This document shows positions 60,358-64,000 of a stretch of DNA of 64,000 nucleotides, in pieces. Position 1 is the stretch's first letter. The number at the start of each line of letters is the position of its first letter. The stretch comes from JBDZVM01 sp040255675 (GTDB taxonomy: Bacteria; Actinomycetota; Actinomycetes; Acidothermales; Acidothermaceae): the NCBI GenBank assembly GCA_040255675.1, contig JBDZVM010000020.1, positions 1 to 64,000 on the forward strand. Direction: 5' to 3'. A program made the translations under genes and the position numbers. The notes beneath the pieces are model-generated. The model made no database searches. It was not told where the DNA came from and worked only from the letters and a program-made list of their open reading frames with translations.

Positions 60358-62400
60358 ATGACCGGAATTCGGCCGGGCGACCCTGCTCGAGCGACATCGA
60401 GTCGGCCCGCGATCGACCTGGTACCCACGCGTAAGGCGAGGCTCGGTGGCCTTGATGGGTTGCGCGCGATCGCCGTCATCGGCGTCCTGCTCTTCCATGG
60501 CGGTGTGCCGTGGCTGCCGGGCGGATTCCTTGGCGTCGACCTCTTCTTCGTCATTTCCGGGTTTCTGATCACCTGGCTGCTGATCGCCGAACGCCAACAG
60601 CGCGGGCGCATCGCGTTGGGCCGGTTCTACGTGCGCCGCGCCCGACGACTGCTGCCGGCGCTGGCCGCCATGGTGGCGACGACGACGGTGTTCATGGCCG
60701 CGTTCTTTCGCGGCGATCTCGCGCAGGCGCGCGGCGACATTGGCGCTGCCGCGGGCTATTTCTCTAACTGGTGGTACGTGCTGCACCACCGCTCCTACTT
60801 CGTGGCGGCGGGTCGGCAGCCGCCATTTCAGCATCTGTGGTCACTCGCGGTCGAAGAGCAGTTTTATCTCATCTGGCCCGTGCTGATCATCGTTTTGCTG
60901 ATCGCGAGGGTGCGATTGTCGGCGATTTTCGCGGTAGCGACGATCGGCGCGGTCGCGTCGGCGCTGTGGATGCGCAGTTTGGCGATCGCGGGGAATGTTC
61001 CGTTCGACACCGACTCTTCGCGGTTGTACTTCGGCACTGACACGCACGCGAGCGCGCTGCTGCTCGGCGCGGCGGGCGCGGCGCTGATGGCCGCGTTGGC
61101 GAGGCGTCGCGCCCGCACCTATCGAGAGGTGAGCCCGACGACGAACCTCCTCGCCGACATCGCCGGACTGGCGGCGCTCGCCGCCGTCGTCTGGATCATG
61201 CACGCGCGCAGCGAGGTGAGTCCCGAGCTTTATCGCGGCGGGTTCTTCGTGTTCGCGCTGGTCGCGCTGGTCGCCGTGGTTACCGTTTCACTGCCGGGCA
61301 GCCTGCTCGGCGCCGTCCTCGACTTCCAGCCGTTGCGCTGGATCGGCACCCGCTCTTACAGCTTGTATTTGTGGCACTGGCCTGTGTTCGTCTACACCCG
61401 TCCTCGGCTCGACTGGTCGCTGCACGGTTGGCAGGCGCTTGCCGTCCGGCTCGCGCTGACCGTGGTGTTGACCGAGCTGGCGTTTCGGCTCGTAGAGCGG
61501 CCGATCCGCGAACGCGGCCTGGTCGACTACGTGCGACATGGGCCGGGCCTGCGCTTGCGGCGTCCCACCTCGCGTCCGGCTTGGGGTGCCGCGACTCCCG
61601 TGCTCGGAGCGGTGTGCGGCTTGGTCCTGGTGATCGGCTTGACGACGGCGGTCACGCATTACCGGCCCGCCTCGCCGAGTGGTCACGACGTGGCGGCGGC
61701 TCCGGTCGCCTCGCCGTCGTCCGCTTTCCCTTCGATGTTTTCGCCGTCGCCGTCGTTGCCGTCGAGCCCGTCGTCCGCGATCAGCTCGTCGCCCGCGTCG
61801 CCGTCGCCCTCGGCCACCAAGGCGCCGCCGCCAAAGCAGACCACCCCGACTCAGCCGAAGCCGACGAAGAAGGCGGCCGGCCCGCCACCACCGGGCACCG
61901 AATCGTCGACGCCGCCCGCGATCCCGCCCGGACCTCCGCCGCCCGTCAGCGCCGTCGGCGACTCGGTGATGATCGACGGCGAGGTGGCGCTGCAGCGCGA
62001 CTGCCCCGGAACCGAGGTGTACGCGGTCGTGGGCTGGCAGGCGACGTCGGTGTTCGCGCAGATCGACAAGCTGCGGGTGGCAGGGCACCTCGGCAACATC
62101 GTGGTGATCGGCACAGGCACTAACGGTGTGGTCGAGGGCAAGGCGCTTGATGCGGTGCTGACGTCACTCGCCGACCGGCAGCGGGTCGTCGTGATCAATA
62201 ACTATATGGACCGCGCCTGGCAGGCACCGAACAACGCGATGTTCCCCCAGGTCGTCGCGACGCACTCCAACGCCGTGCTGGTTGATTGGTACTCCGCCGC
62301 CAGCCACCACCCGGAATGGTTCGGGTCTGACGGCGTCCATCTGTCACCGAGCGGTCGGCAGCCCTACGCCGACATGATCAAGGATGCCGCCGGCTGCTAA
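60358..62400 (+). CDS. Acyltransferase-3 membrane protein with C-terminal SGNH domain (OafA-like)
   Basis: About 680 residues from ATG 60358; GTG 60313 is an alternative with a weak site ahead. Residues 25-390 hold the acyltransferase-3 pattern LGGLDGLRAIAVIGVLLFHGG, GVDLFFVISGFLITWLL, FYVRRARRLLPAL and about ten membrane helices, with SVSEEQFYLIWPVL (shown in part: SLAVEEQFYLIWP) and LYLWHWPVFVYTR. After a Ser/Pro linker (about 460-560) comes an SGNH hydrolase-like domain: VGDSVMIDGEV, IGTGTNGVVEG and DGVHLSPSGRQPYADM, holding Ser, Asn, Asp and His. It likely O-acetylates a cell-surface glycan or peptidoglycan. Confidence 0.88.
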   Translation: MTGIRPGDPARATSSRPAIDLVPTRKARLGGLDGLRAIAVIGVLLFHGGVPWLPGGFLGVDLFFVISGFLITWLLIAERQQRGRIALGRFYVRRARRLLPALAAMVATTTVFMAAFFRGDLAQARGDIGAAAGYFSNWWYVLHHRSYFVAAGRQPPFQHLWSLAVEEQFYLIWPVLIIVLLIARVRLSAIFAVATIGAVASALWMRSLAIAGNVPFDTDSSRLYFGTDTHASALLLGAAGAALMAALARRRARTYREVSPTTNLLADIAGLAALAAVVWIMHARSEVSPELYRGGFFVFALVALVAVVTVSLPGSLLGAVLDFQPLRWIGTRSYSLYLWHWPVFVYTRPRLDWSLHGWQALAVRLALTVVLTELAFRLVERPIRERGLVDYVRHGPGLRLRRPTSRPAWGAATPVLGAVCGLVLVIGLTTAVTHYRPASPSGHDVAAAPVASPSSAFPSMFSPSPSLPSSPSSAISSSPASPSPSATKAPPPKQTTPTQPKPTKKAAGPPPPGTESSTPPAIPPGPPPPVSAVGDSVMIDGEVALQRDCPGTEVYAVVGWQATSVFAQIDKLRVAGHLGNIVVIGTGTNGVVEGKALDAVLTSLADRQRVVVINNYMDRAWQAPNNAMFPQVVATHSNAVLVDWYSAASHHPEWFGSDGVHLSPSGRQPYADMIKDAAGC

Positions 62401-62481
62401 GCCACTGCGCGGGGAATACTGCGCGGCGCGGTTCGCCTTATGCAGGCACCACCGAATGGCGGAGGAGACCAAGAGGAGATC

Positions 62482-63006
62482 ATGGGCATCCACCGGCTCA
62501 ATCATGCGGTTCTTTACGTGCGCAACCTCGACGAGAGCGTGCGGTTCTACACCGAGGTGCTCGGCTTTCGTGTCGTGCCGATGGCACCCGACGGTTTTCG
62601 CGGCGCGGCGTTCTTGCAAGCGCCGAACTCCACCAATGACCATGACCTCGGCCTGTTCGAGATCGGCGCAGGTGCAGCGCCGTCTGGCGCTGGCCGGTCG
62701 ACCGTCGGCCTTTACCACCTGGCCTGGGAGGTCGACACCCTCGACGAGCTTGAGCGGATCGCGGGCGCGCTGCTCGCGGCAGGTGCGCTCGGCGGCACGT
62801 CAGACCACGGCACCACGAAGAGCCTGTACGGGCGCGACCCGAACGGGCTCGAGTTCGAAATCGTCTGGCTGATCCCGAAAGATCTGCTGGACGACGACGC
62901 GCTTGCCGCGCGAAAACGCATCGAGCGGCTCGACCTTGCGAAGGAAAAGGCGCGTTACGGCGCGACGACCCAAGGTGGCGTCGGAATCTCGCGGGTCGGC
63001 GCCTAG
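62482..63006 (+). CDS. VOC family protein (catechol dioxygenase/glyoxalase-like)
   Basis: 174 residues from ATG 62482 with AGGAGATC ahead. IHRLNHAVLYVRNLDESVRFY, VLGFRVVPMAPDGFRGAAFLQ, LYHLAWEVDTLDELERI and GRDPNGLEFEIVWL are the two VOC modules with metal ligands His (HAV, YHL) and Glu (EFEIVW). The tail (about 130-174, KRIERLDLAKEKARYGATT) is longer than in the minimal family. Function: probable ring-cleaving or isomerising metalloenzyme; exact reaction unknown. Confidence 0.85.
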   Translation: MGIHRLNHAVLYVRNLDESVRFYTEVLGFRVVPMAPDGFRGAAFLQAPNSTNDHDLGLFEIGAGAAPSGAGRSTVGLYHLAWEVDTLDELERIAGALLAAGALGGTSDHGTTKSLYGRDPNGLEFEIVWLIPKDLLDDDALAARKRIERLDLAKEKARYGATTQGGVGISRVGA

Positions 63007-63067
63007 CGAGTCGGGTTTGGGATCCAGGCTCTGAGCTTACGGAGCAAAGCTGCCGCACGGCGTCGCG

Positions 63068-63526
63068 CTACGCGAAGTCGGCTAAAGCCGGTGTTGCCGC
63101 GCCGAAGCGCTCGAAGAGGTCGCACCACCCCGAGGGGGTGATGAGTAGTGGCGAGCCCGTGAACGCACTAAAGCCGTTTGCGTAGCGAAGGGCATGTGTC
63201 ATCGCGAAGTCGCCGCGCCTGGCGACGCAACGACCGTCGCGGGCAATGACGGGAAATACGGTAGGGAAGAACTTCGGCTCGCACTCGAACTCCCATTGTT
63301 TTAAGCCAAGCCGAGACATCGCGAGCTCGGCCGCGTCGTCGTCGCCCCATGCCGAACCGATTGACGTATCGAACGGCACGCAAGCTCGCAAGCGCTGGTC
63401 GCCCGACGGGTTGTCGACGAGGGTGAGCATTGAAACTCCGGTTACTAGCCCGTGGCTGGTGATTAGCTCGCGCAACAGAGCGGCTGGGTCGCGCAAATCC
63501 CAGTGATCGAGAGCATCCATCTTCAT
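63068..63526 (-). CDS. Hypothetical protein, 152 residues
   Basis: From ATG 63526 the frame reads MKMDALDHWDLRDPAALLREL, SIGSAWGDDDAAELAMSRLGL, EPKFFPTVFPVIARDGRCVAR and ANGFSAFTGSPLLITPSGWC, DLFERFGAATPALADFA. No signal or membrane segment. The family is not recognised. The start is uncertain because no clear ribosome site is present; a longer reading to 63658 is possible. Confidence 0.5.
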   Translation of the reverse strand: MKMDALDHWDLRDPAALLRELITSHGLVTGVSMLTLVDNPSGDQRLRACVPFDTSIGSAWGDDDAAELAMSRLGLKQWEFECEPKFFPTVFPVIARDGRCVARRGDFAMTHALRYANGFSAFTGSPLLITPSGWCDLFERFGAATPALADFA

Positions 63527-63684
63527 GACGACAACTTTGCCTGGAAGTTGTTCGCGCCACGTAGTGTTGCGTCGCGGCTGTGGACAGTGCGGCGAGTATC
63601 CACAGATCCGGAGTTTGAACGGGCGAGCCTCATCGCGAATCCGCGAAAGTATGTGCAAACGGTGAGCGCGACAGGAGCACTGCC

Positions 63685-64000
63685 ATGGGGTATACGACAG
63701 ACTTCGTTGGGTACGTCCTGATTGATCCGCCGCTAAACATAGAGGAGTGCGAATACCTCACTGCCTTTACGCAGACGCGGCGTTGGTTTCGGCAAGCCGG
63801 CCCATACGTTGTGCTCGACAATCCAGCTGTCGAAGAACCGTGCGAAAGCGTGGAGCGCTACAACACTCCATGGCCGGGCGAGCCGAGCCTGTGGTGCCCG
63901 TGGAGGCCGTCTCTCGACGGTACCTGCCTAGCTTTCGACGGGATCGAAAAGGCATATCGGCCTGTGGAGTGGATGCGCTACCTCATCTCACATTTCTTGC
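63685..64000 (+). CDS. Conserved hypothetical protein (partial, runs off the window)
   Basis: From ATG 63685 (AGGAG ahead) the frame is open to the window end: MGYTTDFVGYVLIDPPLNIEE, YLTAFTQTRRWFRQAGPYVV, RYNTPWPGEPSLWCPWRPSLDG, TCLAFDGIEKAYRPVEWMRYL. The NTP.PGEPSLWCPW.P..DG pattern fits an actinobacterial family of unknown function that I recall only as hypothetical. It is cytoplasmic and Trp/Tyr-rich. Divergent from the 152-residue gene. Confidence 0.6.
   Translation, partial: MGYTTDFVGYVLIDPPLNIEECEYLTAFTQTRRWFRQAGPYVVLDNPAVEEPCESVERYNTPWPGEPSLWCPWRPSLDGTCLAFDGIEKAYRPVEWMRYLISHFL

Overview
The window is GC-rich, densely coded DNA from an actinobacterium (Actinomycetota). The evidence is three predicted F420-dependent oxidoreductases (two luciferase-like, one of the Rv0121 pyridoxamine-oxidase type), an ECF41 sigma factor beside its usual oxidoreductase partner, secreted chitinases with DasR-like operator sites, frequent GTG starts, and many Thr/Pro-linked exported glycosidases. 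Species cannot be decided from this sequence. The lifestyle suggested is a polysaccharide-degrading soil or litter saprophyte.

Layout. 1-4272: the end of one cellulose-binding secreted enzyme, then a modular CBM3-FN3-GH30-FN3-FN3-CBM2 glycanase and a tandem-FKBP lipoprotein. 4383-9855: a disaccharide phosphorylase (GH65) and beta-phosphoglucomutase pair, a TetR regulator, and a divergent DHA2 efflux pump with two palindromic operators between them. 9933-17383: mixed housekeeping and envelope genes (lipoproteins, GNAT, LLM oxidoreductase, P-loop kinase, L,D-transpeptidase, DUF2203, methyltransferase).

17371-29864 reads as one 12.5-kb composite transposon. It is bounded by IS1595-type inverted ends and flanked by a perfect 8-bp duplication (TCGCAGGA). 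Removing it rebuilds an operon in which a GH15 glucoamylase stop codon overlaps the start of the methyltransferase that now lies 12.5 kb away. Inside are an IS1595-like element with a lipoprotein passenger, debris (truncated DUF805 gene, methyltransferase relic, IS30 fragment), a secreted RCC1-RHS polymorphic toxin with an overlapping immunity gene, and an orphan RHS tip resembling a HYD1-type ADP-ribosyltransferase with its own immunity gene. The right-hand IS derivative has lost its transposase and carries an AbiEi-like/Fic fusion protein behind an array of phased direct repeats.

29885-44567: GH15 glucoamylase and a small upstream partner, an MFS transporter with a long coiled-coil and winged-helix-like tail, citrate synthase, a sirtuin, two F420-type oxidoreductases, an aldo/keto reductase and the helicase HrpA. 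44568-48260: a trypsin-like protease gene broken by two frameshifts, an ECF sigma factor with a membrane partner, and a decayed toxin-antitoxin cluster. 48261-57411: ECF41 sigma with an epimerase, a membrane protein, a large S53 peptidase with cell-wall-binding repeats, and a GH18 chitinase. 57412-64000: three DasR-type sites between divergent chitinases, the second chitinase with tandem hairpins, an acyltransferase-SGNH protein, a VOC protein and two genes of unknown function, the last running off the window.

How they work together: the exported GH30, GH18 and S53 enzymes would release sugars and peptides, with the chitinases probably under N-acetylglucosamine control. The cytoplasmic GH65/beta-PGM and GH15 enzymes process alpha-glucosides. 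The transposon adds a contact-toxin and immunity cargo unrelated to the operon it interrupted.
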